Below are positions 8,048-8,866 of a stretch of 8,866 nucleotides of DNA, piece after piece (position 1 is the stretch's first letter; every line of letters begins with the position of its first letter). The DNA comes from Amnimonas aquatica (GTDB taxonomy: Bacteria > Pseudomonadota > Gammaproteobacteria > Pseudomonadales > Moraxellaceae). Both the position numbers and the translations under genes were made by a program. The stretch spans positions 1 to 8,866 of the forward strand of contig NZ_PTQZ01000054.1 in NCBI RefSeq assembly GCF_002943415.1, written 5' to 3'. The notes under the pieces are model-generated. The model was not told the DNA's origin, ran no database searches, and saw only the letters and a list, made by a program, of their open reading frames with translations.

Positions 8048-8311
8048 GTGGCCAACTCTGCACAAGCCAAGAAGCGCGCGCGTCAGAACGACAAGCAGCG
8101 CCTGCACAATGCGAGCCTGCGCTCCATGGTGCGTACCTACATCAAGAAGGTCGTCAACGCCATCGCCAGCGGTGACAAGGCCGTGGCCCAGGCCGCCTAC
8201 ACCGTCGCCGTGCCGGTCATCGACCGCATCGCCGACAAGGGCATCATCCACAAGAACAAGGCTGCTCGCCACAAGAGCCGCCTGAACGCCCAGATCAAGG
8301 CCCTGGCCTGA
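8048..8311 (+). CDS. rpsT: Small ribosomal subunit protein S20 (bS20)
   Basis: An 87-residue, highly basic protein that binds 16S rRNA early in 30S assembly. The sequence begins (M)[20 protein letters not shown], with [12 protein letters not shown] at 25-36 and the conserved C-terminal block [17 protein letters not shown] at 64-80. The length equals E. coli S20. The start is GTG, chosen by the AGGAG at 8036-8040 and the family N-terminus. E. coli rpsT also uses a non-ATG start (UUG), which is tied there to low initiation and autogenous control. It is a single-gene transcription unit with its own promoter at 7946-7974 and a terminator at 8345-8371, divergent from murJ as in Pseudomonas. Confidence 0.97.
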   Translation: MANSAQAKKRARQNDKQRLHNASLRSMVRTYIKKVVNAIASGDKAVAQAAYTVAVPVIDRIADKGIIHKNKAARHKSRLNAQIKALA

Positions 8312-8344
8312 TCCGGTGCGCGGCGCGAGCCGCGGCGGATGACG

Positions 8345-8371
8345 AAAGAACCGGCCTAGTGCCGGTTTTTT
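8345..8371 (+). terminator. Rho-independent terminator of rpsT, probably bidirectional
   Basis: AACCGGC at 8349-8355 pairs with GCCGGTT at 8361-8367 around a 5-base loop, followed by a run of T to 8371 on the plus strand. It lies 37 bases after the rpsT stop. A-rich bases before the stem (AAAGAA, 8345-8350) give TTCTTT after the hairpin on the minus strand, so it can also stop transcripts from the converging gene at 8433-8866. Confidence 0.88.
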
Positions 8372-8404
8372 CATGCCTGCGGATCCGCCACGCCGTCCCG
8401 ATGT

Positions 8405-8429
8405 GCCGGCGCGCGCAACACACGCCGGC
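8405..8429 (-). repeat. Inverted repeat just after the bestrophin-like gene
   Basis: GCCGGCG (8405-8411) and CGCCGGC (8423-8429) form a 7-bp GC-only stem around an 11-base loop, starting 3 bases after the stop codon at 8433. There is no T run beside it. It may stabilise the 3' end of the minus-strand transcript that then meets the terminator at 8349-8371. Confidence 0.45.
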
Positions 8430-8432
8430 TGC

Positions 8433-8866
8433 TCAGCGCAGCACGAAGTCGACCGGCTCAGGCGCCGGCGGCACCGGTTCGCCGAGCATTTCCCGCAGCG
8501 TCGACTCGATCATGGCCGCCATGGTGTCCAGCGCCAGGTCGTTGGGCATGGTGCCGAACGGCTCCTCCAGCTCGTCGCTGAGCGCCTCCAGCGAAATGAA
8601 GGTGTAAGCCACGAAGGCGACGATCAACGGCGTCATCAGACTCAGCGAGTCGACCAGGCCGAACGGCAGCAGGAAGCAGTACAGGTAGACCGTGCGGTGG
8701 ATGATCACCGAATAGGTGAACGGCAGCGGCGTGCCGGCGATGCGCTCGCAGCCGCCGAGGCTGTCGGTGAGCCCGGCCAGCGGCCGCTCCATGGCCGCCG
8801 CCAGCATCGGGTCGAGCTGCCCGGCCTCGCGCCGGGCGCGCAGCCATCCGGCCAGGCCGAGCAGGA
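8433..8866 (-). CDS. Bestrophin-family (UPF0187) ion channel protein, partial: C-terminal part only
   Basis: The frame runs open to the right edge, giving 143 full codons. The family is about 300 residues, so roughly the C-terminal half is seen. The internal Met at 8805-8807 is not the start. The hydrophobic stretch FTYSVIIHRTVYLYCFLLPFG, then MTPLIVAFVAYTFISLEALSDELEEPFG, followed by NDLALD, matches bacterial bestrophins such as KpBest (IHRTVYL, SYTFLS, EELEDPFG, ANDLPL). These form pentameric inner-membrane channels; the Klebsiella homologue conducts monovalent cations, not chloride. The acidic cluster typical of the eukaryotic calcium site cannot be claimed here. The end PVDFVLR is family-like. 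It converges on rpsT with a shared terminator. Its physiological role is unknown, and I see no link to the neighbouring clusters. Confidence 0.85.
   Translation of the reverse strand, partial: LLGLAGWLRARREAGQLDPMLAAAMERPLAGLTDSLGGCERIAGTPLPFTYSVIIHRTVYLYCFLLPFGLVDSLSLMTPLIVAFVAYTFISLEALSDELEEPFGTMPNDLALDTMAAMIESTLREMLGEPVPPAPEPVDFVLR

Noticed and set aside
8433..8807. Treating the bestrophin-like protein as a complete 124-residue protein starting at 8807.
   Set aside because: The frame continues open to the window edge with plausible protein sequence (GWLRARRAEGQLDP), and the family is about 300 residues, so the gene is cut by the edge.
1..8866. A novel accessory, defence or mobile system.
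   Set aside because: Nearly all the sequence is accounted for by intact conserved genes with short gaps. No transposase, integrase, direct-repeat array, tRNA attachment site or unknown gene was seen.

Overview
The window is a compact stretch of housekeeping chromosome from a very GC-rich bacterium, most likely a gammaproteobacterium. Three things point there. The gene order rpsT / murJ-ribF-ileS-lspA-fkpB-ispH followed by type IV pilus genes is the order I know from Pseudomonas and relatives. The S20 protein has a Pseudomonas-like sequence ([14 protein letters not shown], then [14 protein letters not shown]). FkpB between lspA and ispH is typical of the group. Order and genus cannot be fixed from this window.

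Layout. Bases 1-268 (minus) hold the 5' part of a type IV pilus minor pilin gene, pilV, cut by the window edge. Bases 269-398 are non-coding and carry a perfect 10-bp inverted repeat that probably ends the upstream transcript. Bases 399-7875 (minus) are a tight six-gene cluster read murJ, ribF, ileS, lspA, fkpB, ispH. Its gaps are 57, 17, -8, -4 and 17 bases, so it looks like one operon, with ileS/lspA and lspA/fkpB translationally coupled. Bases 7876-8047 are the divergent control region, with a clear rpsT promoter. Bases 8048-8311 (plus) are rpsT, with a GTG start. Bases 8312-8432 hold a probably bidirectional terminator and a second hairpin. From 8433 to the right edge (minus) is the C-terminal part of a bestrophin-family channel gene.

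How the genes fit together. The cluster joins envelope building and core metabolism: lipid II flipping (MurJ), FMN/FAD synthesis (RibF), Ile-tRNA charging (IleS), lipoprotein signal-peptide removal (LspA), a peptidyl-prolyl isomerase (FkpB), and the last step of the MEP isoprenoid pathway (IspH). IspH indirectly feeds the undecaprenyl carrier that MurJ substrates ride on. All complete genes look intact, with catalytic motifs in place and near-standard lengths.

I found no mobile element, CRISPR array, tRNA, rRNA, toxin-antitoxin or defence system, and no evidence of a previously undescribed system. The findings are modest details: the pilV junction, the MurJ N-terminal extension, promoter and terminator structures, and two unusual residues near the LspA active site. 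No gene-free stretch exceeds 300 bases.
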